DNA of 64,000 nt from an uncultured Cohaesibacter sp. (GCF_963682185.1 NZ_OY821667.1:434001-498000), one strand, 5' to 3'. Positions 28,195-38,902 are shown, numbered from the stretch's first letter. A program made the numbers and translations. The notes: generated by a model from the sequence alone, not told the origin.

Positions 28195-28222
28195 AAAGGC
28201 CGCTTTGAAAGCGGCCTTTTTT
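28195..28222. terminator. Bidirectional terminator, hydrolase / methyltransferase
   Basis: AAAAGGCCGC-TTTGAAA-GCGGCCTTTTTT forms a stem with A-tract on the left and T-tract on the right, so it can act on both converging transcripts. Confidence 0.85.
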
Positions 28223-28263
28223 GTATCTTCAGGGATCTTTTGCCATCCCGTCATGTCAACATA

Positions 28264-28869
28264 TCAGCCTTTTCTAAAAGCAAAGCGGCTCCAGGTGATG
28301 CCTTTGGCCTTGTTGAGCGGCTGGGAAGACTCAACATTGGCGTGACTGACCAGCGACAGCCCAAGCCCACGGGCGGCTTCAATCACCTCTTCATCGGAAA
28401 CCTCAAACATCAACCGCCCTTCCGGCGGCTCCCCATGACGCACGGTCATGGCCAGAAAACCTCCCGGCTCCAAAAGATCGTTAAGGCGCACCATGCCCCT
28501 CTCGCGCTCTTCCACGTCAAGATGCATCCAGACCGCAATGAGGGTAATGATGTCAAATCTACGCTGCCCCAATGTTTCCAGTTCCGGCAAGGTGTCTTCC
28601 AGCCATTCAATGGCTTCAGCCCCTTCCTTGGCCTGAGCAATCTTCCTGAAAGCATCTGTCGGTTCTACCGCCGTAACCTGATATCCCTTCTCGGCATAGT
28701 GGAGCCCGTCACGTCCGGAACCGGCTCCGATATCCAGCACATTCAAGGGCGCCGGAGGCAACATGCTCAGAAACCAGCCGTGCGAATCTTCAATCTCATA
28801 CCCGTCATAGCGTTTGGCGAGACTCGCCGCCGTGATTTCATACCCTCTATTGCTTGGAACACTGACCAT
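28264..28869 (-). CDS. Class I SAM-dependent methyltransferase
   Basis: 201 residues with a Rossmann-type methyltransferase core: motif I LNVLDIGAGSGRDGLHYAEKGY (about 60-80), acidic end of strand 2 in VTAVEPTD, and motif IV-like FDIITLIAVWMHLD. Substrate cannot be assigned. GGGGG lies before the ATG. It is 46 bases downstream of anmK on the same strand and likely in its operon, but no functional link is evident. Confidence 0.85.
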   Translation of the reverse strand: MVSVPSNRGYEITAASLAKRYDGYEIEDSHGWFLSMLPPAPLNVLDIGAGSGRDGLHYAEKGYQVTAVEPTDAFRKIAQAKEGAEAIEWLEDTLPELETLGQRRFDIITLIAVWMHLDVEERERGMVRLNDLLEPGGFLAMTVRHGEPPEGRLMFEVSDEEVIEAARGLGLSLVSHANVESSQPLNKAKGITWSRFAFRKG

Positions 28870-28915
28870 GAAAGTCCCCCTGTTTCCTGTCGTGTTAATA
28901 GCTCACCCTGAGCGT

Positions 28916-30055
28916 TCAAACCGGTGGTGACAGCACGCCACCGGTCTGCGGCTGCTTGACCCCGGTGGTTCCGGGGAATGTAAGTGGCAGCTGCCGCATG
29001 GACCGAACCGCGAGATATCCGAAGGCTTCCGCCTCCAGCACATCACCATTCCAGCCGAGATCACCAGCGAGCATAACGGGGCTTTCCAGCGCCTCGCCCA
29101 ACTGATCCATCATATAGCCATTATGCTGTCCGCCACCGCAAACAACAACCATCTTAGCCGGTTCTCCTTCCTGGATCTCCATATGCTCTAGTCCAAGACA
29201 GAGCGTTTCGACGGTAAAGGCAGTCAGCGTGGCCGCCCCGTCTTCCAGAGACATCGCCGCAACAGGCGAAATGTCGAAGGCATTGCGATCCAGCGATTTC
29301 GAAGCCGGTTTCCTGAAATAGGGGTTTCCCATCAGACCAATCAGCCCGAGAAAGTCAACCGTGCCACGCGCGGCAATGGCGCCATTCTCATCCATCGGCT
29401 GCCCATCCTTGCTGAACACCCAGTCATTGATGAGCGCATTGCCCGGTCCGCTATCAAAGGCAGTAAGAGAACCATCCTTGCTGATCCAGGTGATATTTGC
29501 CACCCCGCCGATATTGACTATCGCCAAGGGCTGTTGCAATGGGATGACACTGCAGGCCTGAAGCGCCCTGTGATAGATCGGCACAAGCGGGGCGCCCTGA
29601 CCACCGGCAGCGACGTCGGCAGCACGCAAGTCATGCACGACGGGAATCTTTGTTGCATTCGCCAACGCCTGCCCATTGCCAATCTGAACCGTCACGCCAG
29701 CAGAAGGATCATGCCAGACGGTCTGCCCGTGAAAGCCGATCACATCAGGCTTGATCCCCTTGGCGGCATCCTGCGACAGAAGCTGGGCCACAGCTTCGCC
29801 ATGCGCTTTGGTGACCAAAGCTTCAGCTTCCACCAGACAGCCGGGGCGCGCCGCCCGGTCTTTCATACCGTTTGCATCTTCAAGAGCCTGCCGCAGCAAG
29901 GCTTGCTCATGCTCACCATAGGGGCGAAAAGCCGAGGCTATGGACCGCACCTGCCCCTCTCCGTCGGTCTCGATAAGCGCTGCATCGACGCCATCGCAGG
30001 ACGTTCCGCTCATCAACCCCACCGCAAGCGACAGTTTTTCCTCATTTTTTGCCAT
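28916..30055 (-). CDS. anmK: Anhydro-N-acetylmuramic acid kinase
   Basis: Converts 1,6-anhydro-MurNAc, released by lytic transglycosylases, to MurNAc-6-phosphate in peptidoglycan recycling. 379 residues from ATG 30055; GGGGACAAAA directly upstream supports this over longer in-frame starts. The phosphate loop GLMSGTSCDGVDAALIETDG is at residue 12 onward; HGQTVWHDP, NIGGVANITW and DSGPGNALIND follow. It is divergent from tyrS, a frequent pairing in alphaproteobacteria. Confidence 0.96.
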   Translation of the reverse strand: MAKNEEKLSLAVGLMSGTSCDGVDAALIETDGEGQVRSIASAFRPYGEHEQALLRQALEDANGMKDRAARPGCLVEAEALVTKAHGEAVAQLLSQDAAKGIKPDVIGFHGQTVWHDPSAGVTVQIGNGQALANATKIPVVHDLRAADVAAGGQGAPLVPIYHRALQACSVIPLQQPLAIVNIGGVANITWISKDGSLTAFDSGPGNALINDWVFSKDGQPMDENGAIAARGTVDFLGLIGLMGNPYFRKPASKSLDRNAFDISPVAAMSLEDGAATLTAFTVETLCLGLEHMEIQEGEPAKMVVVCGGGQHNGYMMDQLGEALESPVMLAGDLGWNGDVLEAEAFGYLAVRSMRQLPLTFPGTTGVKQPQTGGVLSPPV

Positions 30056-30207
30056 TTTTGTCCCCGTCTTCCCAATCTTGATAGTGATCTTTTCCATGAT
30101 CTTTGCTAGACCATCTCCCCGAAAGGCCAACCTGTCCAGTGTGCCCAGCATCATAGACATCAGGCCAGACTAGCAGTAACAACCGTATCTTTAAGGAGAA
30201 AAGCGGC

Positions 30208-31464
30208 ATGACCGCCTTCAAATCCGAATTTCTTCACACTTTGAGTGAGCGTGGCTTCATTCACCAGTGTTCAGACCCGGAAGGGTTAGACAAACTCTTT
30301 AGCACGGAGACGGTTACTGCTTATGTGGGCTATGACTGCACGGCTCCTTCAGTTCATGTGGGCAACCTCGTTTCCATGATGATCCTGCACTGGATGCAGA
30401 AAACCGGCCATCGTCCCATCGCCCTCATGGGCGGCGGCACCACCATGGTTGGCGACCCGTCCGGCCGCGACGAGACCCGCCAGTTGCTGACCCCGGAAAA
30501 GATTCAGTCCAACAAGGAAAGCATCCGCGAAGTTTTCTCCAAGTTGCTCGACTTTGGCGATGGGCCAACCGACGCCGTACAGGAAGACAATGCCAACTGG
30601 CTGCTTGATCTCAACTATGTTGAATTCCTGCGCGACATTGGCTCCCGTGTATCGGTCAACCAGATGCTGGCCCGTGACTCTGTTCGTCTGCGCCTTGAGC
30701 GCGAGCAGGCCCTCAGCTTCCTCGAATTCAACTACATGCTTCTGCAGGCTTACGACTACACCCAGCTCAACAAGCGCTATGGCTGCCGCTTGCAGATGGG
30801 CGGCTCAGACCAGTGGGGCAACATTGTCTCCGGTATCGATCTCTGCCGCCGCCTCAACAATGCCGAATGCTTCGCACTCACCGTGCCGCTGATCACCAAA
30901 TCCGACGGCTCCAAAATGGGCAAGTCCGTCTCTGGTGCCATCTGGCTACGCGGCGACATGTACAGCCCGTATGATTACTGGCAGTTCTGGCGCAATGTGT
31001 CCGACGCCGATGTTGGACGCTTCCTGCGGCTCTACACCACGCTACCGATTGACGAAATCAAGCGTCTGGAAGTGCTGGAAGGCAACGAACTCAACGAAGC
31101 CAAAAAAATTCTGGCGACCGAAGCAACCGCACTCATTCATAGCCGAACCGATGCAGACAATGCAGCCGAAACCGCCTTCAAGACATTCGAGGCCGGTCAG
31201 GCAGCTGCTGCCAACCTGCCAACAATCGAAGTGCCTGAGAGTGATCTGGACGCCGGCATTGGCATCCTCAGCGCATTTGTTACCGCAGGCCTTGCCAAAT
31301 CCAACGGCGAAGCCCGACGCTCCATCAAGGGCGGCGCATTGAAGCTCAATGATGAAACCGTAAAGGATGACAGCCTGGCATTGACCAAGGCCAACCTTAA
31401 TGAAGACGGTGTCATCAAGCTTTCCATGGGCAAGAAAAAGCATGTGCTCTTGAAGCTCTCCTGA
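30208..31464 (+). CDS. tyrS: Tyrosyl-tRNA synthetase
   Basis: Charges tRNA-Tyr with tyrosine. 418 residues. The HIGH-like motif is His50-Val-Gly-Asn in APSVHVGN, and the KMSKS-like motif is KMGKS at 236-240. GSDQWGN and tyrosine-binding [10 protein letters not shown] are present. The C-terminal S4-like RNA-binding domain (about 340-418) includes [23 protein letters not shown] lies just before the ATG. Confidence 0.98.
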   Translation: MTAFKSEFLHTLSERGFIHQCSDPEGLDKLFSTETVTAYVGYDCTAPSVHVGNLVSMMILHWMQKTGHRPIALMGGGTTMVGDPSGRDETRQLLTPEKIQSNKESIREVFSKLLDFGDGPTDAVQEDNANWLLDLNYVEFLRDIGSRVSVNQMLARDSVRLRLEREQALSFLEFNYMLLQAYDYTQLNKRYGCRLQMGGSDQWGNIVSGIDLCRRLNNAECFALTVPLITKSDGSKMGKSVSGAIWLRGDMYSPYDYWQFWRNVSDADVGRFLRLYTTLPIDEIKRLEVLEGNELNEAKKILATEATALIHSRTDADNAAETAFKTFEAGQAAAANLPTIEVPESDLDAGIGILSAFVTAGLAKSNGEARRSIKGGALKLNDETVKDDSLALTKANLNEDGVIKLSMGKKKHVLLKLS

Positions 31465-31509
31465 GGTCTTCATCTGGCAAAACCCTGAAAAGCGTTGGCA
31501 CGAGAATCA

Positions 31510-31538
31510 AAAAAAGGCTCCCCTGAGGGAGCCTTTTT
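31510..31538. terminator. Bidirectional terminator, tyrS / AsmA-like gene
   Basis: AAAAAGGCTCCC-CTGA-GGGAGCCTTTTT, an intrinsic terminator with A- and T-tracts on both sides, between two convergent genes. Confidence 0.88.
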
Positions 31539-31597
31539 CATATCAGAAGACAACATTGTCGGAATGCGCTGACGCCGATCTTGATGCGCAAACAGCC

Positions 31598-34500
31598 CTA
31601 GAATTCAAACATCTTGCGCAACGCCCCCGGCGCCAGCAGCGAAGCTGGATTAACAATCAATGTCGGGTTCGCCATATCACCTTTGACAACATAGGTGATC
31701 CCCAGCAAACCTTCATTCTTCCTGTTACCAAGAGCCCTGCCGATAATCGGCAAGCGACTGAAGATATTATTCACCTTATAGGCGGGAATATAAGTACCTG
31801 ACAGGTTTAAACTACGAGTTTTCATGTCGATGGAGCCGTCAACCGTCGCTCCCAACACAGGCCCCTTGAGCATACCTCGACCAATACCAAACACACCATT
31901 TTCACCAGAGAACTGCACCGAAAAGGAGTCAAACTGACTATCAACGCTCTGGGTCGTGGAACGCGATGACTGGCGCCTTTCAACCTCGCCACTCATCTTG
32001 AAATCTTTAAGGAGGACAGACCCGGATATTGTCTCCAACCCTTTCCTCAGGGCAACAGACAGGGCCAGTCGCCCACCCACCACACGATCGATAGCCCCCA
32101 AGAAGCGTAAAAAATCGCCAGCATCCCGAGCATCCAGATGGACCGTTGGAAAGGCTTCCTGTTTGGTGGTAACATCAATCGGACTGGTTCCATCCAGCAT
32201 CCCACGCGCATCGATCTGAGTGATCAAACCATTTTCAAGCTTTGCGGATGCCGTCAGCCCGGAAATGGCATGGCCCGACAATCCGATTACGCGCTTGATC
32301 TTGGCATTCAGAAGGACATCCCCCCCATTCGACTCGCCATCTGATGACTTGCCAACAAAGGGACTTCTCATCAACTTTCCACGCAAATCCAGCACATCGC
32401 CATTCACATCGACACGGTAAGGCCCCTTCCCGCTTCTTACCACATCAATGCTCAGCCGATCGCCCCGACTAAGTGCCAGATTGTCGACCTTGAGAGACTG
32501 CAAACCGTCATCCTTGTCAATCGACAAAGAGCCATCGGCATCAAAACCATCGCCAGAGATGACAAGATTCTCGACCGCAAAATGGTCTCCTTCATCAATC
32601 AGATCAAACGCCGCACTGCCACGAACATTAGGCTTCTTGCTCCAGCCCAGAACGGTCAGATCCAATTCAGCCTTCGTAAGATCAGCGGTCACCTTGGTCA
32701 GCTTGGGTCTATCCCCACTCTGGGTGGCCCGCACCGAGACCGGACCACGCAGCCACTCTTCAAGACCAAGACCCAATTTGCTTCGGTCGGCATCCATCAA
32801 CGCGAGATCAAAGCTGGAAGAGGATACGACCGATCCATCGGATGAAGAGGTCAGATCAAGGGCAGCCTTAATGCCATCAATGACAGCAAGCCCTTTGATA
32901 TCCATGCGCTTTCCGTCCGTATTGATCTCTACATCTGCATCGGAAACCAAATGCCCCCGCAAAGGCTTGGTGCTGGCTGCCCCCTTCAGGGTTATCTGCG
33001 CATCATAATCAACATCTTCCAGCTTCAAGGGTTTGATGAACGGGAAGCTCAAGCGGACCTTCGCACTTGCTGTGCCGCTCAAATCGGACGCCTTTTGCCC
33101 TTCATTCTTCAAGCTGTTGATCGGATCACTATCAATGATCTCGCCAAAGGCAACCGCATCCCCTTCGCCTTCCAGAACGAGCACCCCAGTCGCGGGCTTT
33201 TGCGAATGATCGGGAATCTCGAACCGGCCTTTACCCACCGGAAACTGGCGTCCCGTTTTGGTTACAAACCGTCCGGTATCTATGGAAGTCTGGAATGTGC
33301 GCCCTGTCACGATGCCCTCACCCGAAAGATCCTCTCCCGGTGGCAACTCGCCAAAGGGCGCAAGCTTGGCATTCTTGAAGCCGAATGTGCCATGCACCGC
33401 ATCATCAGGCAGGATGAGCCGCCCCTCTTCATTGCGCTTGAGCATGCTCTCAGTTAGGGCAAGGTCAAAATGACCGCCGGTTGTAATGCCACCCTCAAGA
33501 TTTTTCAGCAACCATTTGCGTGCCCCGTTGGCAATGTTGACCGGCCACATATGCAACAGAAGATCATAGGGCATCTCAGAAATATCAAAGCCCATATTGA
33601 GCGCCAACTCACCATCAACGGATGATATGGTGCCAGATCCCGTAACGCTGCCCTCCTCAGCAACCATGCGAATATCATCAACGGTTGCTACGCCCGTCTG
33701 GCGATCTATACGGGTTTGAAGGGAAAGAGTCTGGAGCATACGACTGGGATAAGGGTTGTCCCGAGCAGCCAGTTTCAAATCATTGCCCTGCAACTGCACC
33801 ACTATGTTACCAGTTGTGGTATCGGGCCATATGGCGCGCCCCAGAAAGTTTCCTCCAGTTTCTCCAAAAAGCACATGACTGTTGATTAGTCGGAGTTCTC
33901 GCTCTTCGGGCAACCAGTCCAGACGGAAAGTGGCACTATCGAGATAGGCATCGTCCTTTTCACCAAACTCCATGAGGCCCTCGCCAACATCGAGCAAGAC
34001 TCTCATACCCGAAAGACTATCAGCTTCATCAAAATCCAGCTGTGCCCGACCCGCAAATGCAGAACTGAAACTGAAATTCTTGTTATCGCCTGTAAAGCGC
34101 GGCAAAATATCCGACAATGAGATATTTTCAAACACCAGTTGAATAGAACGCCCAGCGTCCTGATCCTCTGACGTGGTAATCGGCACTTCGGCCATCGCCG
34201 AGTGAATGCGGCCATGCTGTCCGTCATAGGCGAAATCAATGCGCCAGAGATTGTCATCCTCACCTTGAGGATTGTAGGCGAAGGCTACATTCTCGTAAGT
34301 CTTTTCCTTGCCGATCAACTCATCGCGGAAGGATATTTCCGTGTTGCGAATAAGAATCTGAGGAGGCCGGTTATTAAGGTCATCATCGGCCAGTGGCTTG
34401 ATGGCGCGGCGTACCGAATTGAGGACAGACACGAATTGTGGGTCGACGGGATCATAAAGGCTATCCGCCGGGGAAGCCCCATCGCTCAACCGACTGGGAT

Positions 34501-35026
34501 CTTGACCGGCAATCAAAAGTCGCCCTTTCCGATCGCGCCGCACCTTGACCTTCATGCTCAAAATATTGACATTCCGCGCGCGAATTTCCCTGTGCATCAG
34601 AGCAAGAAGCCCTACTTCCAAATCAATCTTGGGTGCAGAAAAAAGGACTTCAGCTTCATCGCTAAGCTGAACGTTCGTCAATTGCAGGGAAAGGCGCCAG
34701 CGATCGGAAAGTCCGATGAGCACGTCCTTCATCTTCAGGGTTTGCCCGGCAGGAAGCTTTTGCGCAACGAGATCTTCAATTTCCCCCCGGAAGCTACTGA
34801 TAGAAACGGGAGCATAAGACAGCCTGAGCACAGCTCCGCCGAGAAGAACAAGCAAGAGGAGCACGAACACGCCAAAGAAGACTGCAATCCGCCGTTTCTT
34901 TCTGGAATGAGAGGCAGGAGCGGATGCGGAGCTTTGGTCAGCGGGTTGCTGCTCTGGCGAGAGATCCGGATCCGGTGGCGTATCTGAGCGATTAGCCAAA
35001 ATGATGTGCCTCCATATTCGCTTCAT
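31598..35026 (-). CDS. Large AsmA/YhdP-like envelope protein (DUF3971 type)
   Basis: 1142 residues. A basic cytosolic head, one membrane segment (VFFGVFVLLLLVLLGGAVL near residues 45-65) and a very long periplasmic part made of repeated beta-strand units. The C-terminus, with SGENGVFGIGRGMLKGPVLGATVDGSIDMKTRSLNLSGTYIPAYKVNN, matches the AsmA-like C-terminal domain. Family members (YhdP, TamB, AsmA) are proposed bridges that carry phospholipid between inner and outer membranes. ATG 35026 is preferred to the GTG at 35050 because GAAAGAGAA precedes it. Rhizobial homologues are often labelled DUF3971. Confidence 0.85.
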   Translation of the reverse strand: MKRIWRHIILANRSDTPPDPDLSPEQQPADQSSASAPASHSRKKRRIAVFFGVFVLLLLVLLGGAVLRLSYAPVSISSFRGEIEDLVAQKLPAGQTLKMKDVLIGLSDRWRLSLQLTNVQLSDEAEVLFSAPKIDLEVGLLALMHREIRARNVNILSMKVKVRRDRKGRLLIAGQDPSRLSDGASPADSLYDPVDPQFVSVLNSVRRAIKPLADDDLNNRPPQILIRNTEISFRDELIGKEKTYENVAFAYNPQGEDDNLWRIDFAYDGQHGRIHSAMAEVPITTSEDQDAGRSIQLVFENISLSDILPRFTGDNKNFSFSSAFAGRAQLDFDEADSLSGMRVLLDVGEGLMEFGEKDDAYLDSATFRLDWLPEERELRLINSHVLFGETGGNFLGRAIWPDTTTGNIVVQLQGNDLKLAARDNPYPSRMLQTLSLQTRIDRQTGVATVDDIRMVAEEGSVTGSGTISSVDGELALNMGFDISEMPYDLLLHMWPVNIANGARKWLLKNLEGGITTGGHFDLALTESMLKRNEEGRLILPDDAVHGTFGFKNAKLAPFGELPPGEDLSGEGIVTGRTFQTSIDTGRFVTKTGRQFPVGKGRFEIPDHSQKPATGVLVLEGEGDAVAFGEIIDSDPINSLKNEGQKASDLSGTASAKVRLSFPFIKPLKLEDVDYDAQITLKGAASTKPLRGHLVSDADVEINTDGKRMDIKGLAVIDGIKAALDLTSSSDGSVVSSSSFDLALMDADRSKLGLGLEEWLRGPVSVRATQSGDRPKLTKVTADLTKAELDLTVLGWSKKPNVRGSAAFDLIDEGDHFAVENLVISGDGFDADGSLSIDKDDGLQSLKVDNLALSRGDRLSIDVVRSGKGPYRVDVNGDVLDLRGKLMRSPFVGKSSDGESNGGDVLLNAKIKRVIGLSGHAISGLTASAKLENGLITQIDARGMLDGTSPIDVTTKQEAFPTVHLDARDAGDFLRFLGAIDRVVGGRLALSVALRKGLETISGSVLLKDFKMSGEVERRQSSRSTTQSVDSQFDSFSVQFSGENGVFGIGRGMLKGPVLGATVDGSIDMKTRSLNLSGTYIPAYKVNNIFSRLPIIGRALGNRKNEGLLGITYVVKGDMANPTLIVNPASLLAPGALRKMFEF

Positions 35027-35262
35027 TTCTCTTTCAAAGCGCCCTACCACCCCAGATTGCTTTATGCTCTGTTAGGCTAGATTCGTACTGCTCACAAGGC
35101 CTTTCTGGAGGCCCGCACTCAAATATAGGAATAAAGTCCTGCTGACTGGATAGAACTCCAAATCCCTGATCCACACCGGATCAAAACGCGTAAGATATAT
35201 GAATTTCCAGAACGACTCGCGATAGATTAACAATAGCGGAAAAAGAGACAAAAGGATGACCC

Positions 35263-35742
35263 ATGCCTGATGATATCCAAAAACTCGAAATTGGTGCACA
35301 AGCACCGGATTTTACCCTGAAGACAAACGGTGGCGGAGAGATCACGCTTAGCGCATGTTTGGGCAAACCAGTCATTGTCTATTTTTACCCCAAGGACAAC
35401 ACACCCGGCTGCACCATAGAAGCTGTGGACTTCAGCAGCCTGTCTGATGATTTTGCTGCCCTCGGTATACAGGTTATCGGCATCTCTCCCGATAGTGTGC
35501 GTAAGCATGACAATTTCGTCGAAAAGCATAATCTTACCATTTGTCTCGCTTCCGATCCGGATCAGGAAATATGTAATGCCTATGGCGTATGGGTTGAAAA
35601 GAAGATGTACGGGAAAACCTATATGGGAGTTGAGCGCAGCACCTTCCTTATCGATAGCGAAGGAAAAATCGCCCGGATTTGGAATAAGGTCAAAGTCAAA
35701 AATCACGCCCCCGAAGTTCTAGACGCGGCCCGCGAACTGTAA
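35263..35742 (+). CDS. bcp: Thiol peroxidase Bcp (peroxiredoxin)
   Basis: Reduces hydrogen peroxide and organic peroxides. 159 residues. The peroxidatic cysteine is Cys50 in FYPKDNTPGCTIEA. The position five residues later, which in E. coli-type Bcp is the resolving cysteine, is Val55, so this enzyme would act as a 1-Cys or alternative 2-Cys type. Other cysteines are Cys32 and two in CLASDPDQEIC. AAAAGGATGACCC precedes the ATG. Confidence 0.93.
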   Translation: MPDDIQKLEIGAQAPDFTLKTNGGGEITLSACLGKPVIVYFYPKDNTPGCTIEAVDFSSLSDDFAALGIQVIGISPDSVRKHDNFVEKHNLTICLASDPDQEICNAYGVWVEKKMYGKTYMGVERSTFLIDSEGKIARIWNKVKVKNHAPEVLDAAREL

Positions 35743-35961
35743 GCCTTTTTGCGAATCTCTGCTTCACAAGATCAACCAGAGCCTTGAAAACACAGGCTCT
35801 GGCTACGAAAATTAACCAAGTCTCATACCGCACAAATGGCGAATTTCAGCCATTTATCCCCTACGCATCCTCGCGTCCAGACAACCTTGTAAACGAAATA
35901 TTAACCATATTCACAGCCTAATGGATTGGTTATATCAGTGTGTCTTATGGCTGGGTGTTAA

Positions 35962-37440
35962 ATGCTTTCTGAAGGAAGAAGTAGAGAGTTTGGTCGCCGA
36001 CGGGAGCCGCATCGTATCATCATCACACATGGTGATACGGTCCAGGATTTTATCGTGCGCCCTTGGGTCGTCTCTGGCCTTACATTTTTCGGCATTCTCT
36101 TCAGCATCATGTATCTGTCAGCGACGGCTTACCTTGTTTTCCGCGACGATATTCTTTCCTATTCGCGCGCTGAGCAGGCCCAGATGCAAAACCAATATGA
36201 AGACCGCATCGCTCAACTACGCAGCCAGATTGACCGCATAGCCAGCCGCCAGATGCTGGACCAGCAAGCTCTTGAGAGCCACGTCCAGAAGCTGATGCAG
36301 AAGCAAGCCGATTTTGAGGCCTACTCTTCCGTTCTGGACCCGATCATCAACAAAGCCCGTGAAGCCGGCCTTCCCATCAGCTCGGAACTTAAGGTCCCAT
36401 TGCCTAAAAAAGCTCCATGGCGCGCCAAGGAAAAACAGGCTTCAGCCCCAATGGCAAAACCGGAGCCTGCGCCAAAGCTGGCGCTCGCCTATGCCGGAAG
36501 CGGTGTGGCTGACACATCCGTATCAGCCGAAGCAATTTCCAACCGGTTTGAAGAGCTCACGCGCCTTGGCTTCAGAAGTAGCAAATCCTTCACAGACAAC
36601 ACGACGGCACCATCTCAACCCTCTGCAGACAGTGAGCCTCTGATTCAGTCTATAGAACCAACCACTCTTGCCTATCAGAATGAAGACGATACGCTTTCCA
36701 TTTTTGATGCAACCGAAGTGACCTCAGAGGATGACAAGACCATCCTCAAACTGGCAGATGCAACAGACCGTCTCGAACAAGAGATGGTTGATAGCAAGGT
36801 TATATTGCACAACCTTCTTAATGACTTGCGCTACAAATCAGGTCGCGTTGAGAAACGCATTGCTTCGCTCGGCATCAAAGTAGAAGTGCCTGATGAAAAT
36901 GCTGCCGTCGGCGGCCCCTACATCCCCATTTCCCAAGATTACAACCATGATCAGCTGGCCGAAGACGCAGAAAAGGTTGAAATTGCGCTAGACCGCTTTG
37001 TACAGCTCAAAAATCAGGTCAGAAAACTTCCCATCAACCATCCTCTGCCGACTGGCCACCTCTCGAGCAAATTCGGCATTCGCAAGGACCCGTTTCTAAA
37101 CCGCATGTCCATGCATTCAGGCATCGATGTCGCGGATCGATATGGCAATCCAATTCGAGCTGCAGGCTCTGGAACAGTCACCTATTCAGGTCCCCGTTCC
37201 GGCTACGGCATCATGGTAGAAGTCGACCATGGCAACGGCGTTGTAAGCCGCTATGCCCATATGAGCAAAGCGCTGGCAAAGAAGGGTGAACATGTCAACA
37301 CCGGTACCATCATTGGCAAGGTTGGCTCAACCGGACGCTCAACGGGCCCTCACCTGCATTTTGAAACCCGCGTAAGTGGCAAAGCAATAAACCCCTACTC
37401 TTTCCTTATCGCAGGAAAAGAATTGCATAAGTTGATTTAG
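35962..37440 (+). CDS. M23 family metallopeptidase (LytM-like)
   Basis: 492 residues. A membrane segment (about 34-60, GLTFFGILFSIMYLSATAYLVF), a coiled coil (about 70-120), a linker, another helical part, and a C-terminal M23 domain. Zinc ligands His385 and Asp389 (HSGIDVA) and His466, with catalytic His464 (HLHF), are all present, so it is probably an active peptidoglycan endopeptidase. The topology resembles EnvC/MepM-type cell-wall hydrolases. The start codon lacks a strong ribosome-binding site. Confidence 0.9.
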   Translation: MLSEGRSREFGRRREPHRIIITHGDTVQDFIVRPWVVSGLTFFGILFSIMYLSATAYLVFRDDILSYSRAEQAQMQNQYEDRIAQLRSQIDRIASRQMLDQQALESHVQKLMQKQADFEAYSSVLDPIINKAREAGLPISSELKVPLPKKAPWRAKEKQASAPMAKPEPAPKLALAYAGSGVADTSVSAEAISNRFEELTRLGFRSSKSFTDNTTAPSQPSADSEPLIQSIEPTTLAYQNEDDTLSIFDATEVTSEDDKTILKLADATDRLEQEMVDSKVILHNLLNDLRYKSGRVEKRIASLGIKVEVPDENAAVGGPYIPISQDYNHDQLAEDAEKVEIALDRFVQLKNQVRKLPINHPLPTGHLSSKFGIRKDPFLNRMSMHSGIDVADRYGNPIRAAGSGTVTYSGPRSGYGIMVEVDHGNGVVSRYAHMSKALAKKGEHVNTGTIIGKVGSTGRSTGPHLHFETRVSGKAINPYSFLIAGKELHKLI

Positions 37441-37640
37441 GCGTAGTTTTTCTTATCCTAAAAGCTCAAATCAACGCATATCCGAGCAAAAAAATCAACA
37501 GAACCGAACGATCAAAGCGCGCGCCAAATGCCTTCATGCTGCGGCCTATAAAAGAAGGCACCATCAGACCGAGCCTTTTGCTTTAACGATCTATGCTGCT
37601 TGCTCGTTCCTACCCAAATCTCCGATTGATTTTCCATAGA
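37441..37640. other. Gene-free gap after the M23 gene
   Basis: Between the M23 gene stop and the shared terminator; no ORF, promoter or repeat could be supported. Confidence 0.4.
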
Positions 37641-37643
37641 AAA

Positions 37644-37671
37644 AGCCCGGTTCCTTGATAAGAACCAGGCT
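37644..37671. terminator. Stem-loop terminator, M23 gene / prfB
   Basis: AGCC-c-GGTTC paired with GAACC-a-GGCT around an 8-base loop, preceded by an A-tract (T-tract for prfB on the minus strand: CTTTTTC). Confidence 0.65.
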
Positions 37672-37767
37672 CTTGATCATTGTGTAAAAGCCAAACCAAC
37701 CGGAGTGAAACCTCAGTTCACCAACAGGTTAGTTCGCCACCACGTTCATCGCTGCGAAAGGTTTGCT

Positions 37768-38902
37768 TTAGACTAGATCCTCGACCTGATCCTCCCCTTC
37801 CGTGCCATACGCACGTTGGGCGAGCGCGGCTTCCATATAAGGTGTCAAAGCGCCATCAAGCACATCTTGCGGACTGGTGCTTTCAACCCCGGTGCGCAAA
37901 TCCTTGACCAGTTGGTAGGGCTGCAGAACATAAGAGCGGATCTGATGGCCCCAGCCAATATCGGTCTTGGAAGCAGCTTCGGCACTGGCCTTGTCTTCAC
38001 GAATTTGCAGTTCTCGCTCATACAGACGCGCACGCAACATATCCCATGCCTGAGCGCGGTTCTTGTGCTGTGAGCGTTCATTCTGACACTGCACAACGAT
38101 CCCCGTCGGATGGTGCGTGATACGAACAGCTGAGTCGGTCGTGTTGACGTGCTGACCACCAGCACCCGAAGCGCGGTAGGTATCGATGCGGCAATCACTC
38201 TCATTGATCTCGATTTCGATCGTATCGTCAATCACGGGATAAACCCAGACAGAGGAAAATGACGTATGACGGCGTGCCTGACTGTCAAACGGCGAAATGC
38301 GCACCAAGCGATGCACGCCGGACTCAGTCTTTGCCCAACCATAGGCATTCTCGCCTTTGACCATGATGGTCGCAGCCTTGATACCGGCTTCTTCCCCTGC
38401 GGTCACCTCAAGAACGTCAACCTTGAAACCGGCCTTCTCGGCCCAGCGCGTATACATCCTGAGCATCATGGATGCCCAGTCCTGGCTTTCGGTTCCACCT
38501 GCGCCGGAATGCACTTCGATATAGCAATCCATCCCGTCCGCTTCACCCGAGAGCATGGTCTCGATCTGCTGGCGAGAAATGCTTTTCAAGAGCGCATGAA
38601 GCGTGTCTTCCGCATCCTTGATCACATCGGCGTCATCTTCCATCTCGCCCAATTCTATAAGCTCTATGGAATCTTCAAGATCCTGCTTGGCCTTAAGATA
38701 GCCATTGATCGCCGATTCCAGCTTCTGGCGTTCCTGCATCAGCTTCTGGGCATTCTGCGGATCGTTCCAAAGATTGGGATCTTCGGCGAGATTATTCAGT
38801 TCGAGCAGGCGTTTCTGGGCGACATCCCAGTCAAAGATGCCTCCTCAGCAGAGCAAGACCCTGCTTGATTTCGTCGACTACATTCTGGATTTCTGCGCGC
38901 AT
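37768..38902 (-). CDS. prfB: Peptide chain release factor 2, with programmed +1 frameshift
   Basis: Releases peptides at UGA and UAA stops. Translation starts at ATG 38902 and reads 23 codons ([23 protein letters not shown]) to an in-frame TGA at 38833-38831. The slip site CTT-TGA-C with AGGAGG three bases upstream moves ribosomes +1; reading then continues GAC from 38832 to the stop, giving 377 residues in total. The SPF anticodon-like motif (VRISPFDSQ) and GGQ in [12 protein letters not shown] are intact. An ORF starting at 38739 alone would be truncated and is an artefact of ignoring the frameshift. Confidence 0.97.
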
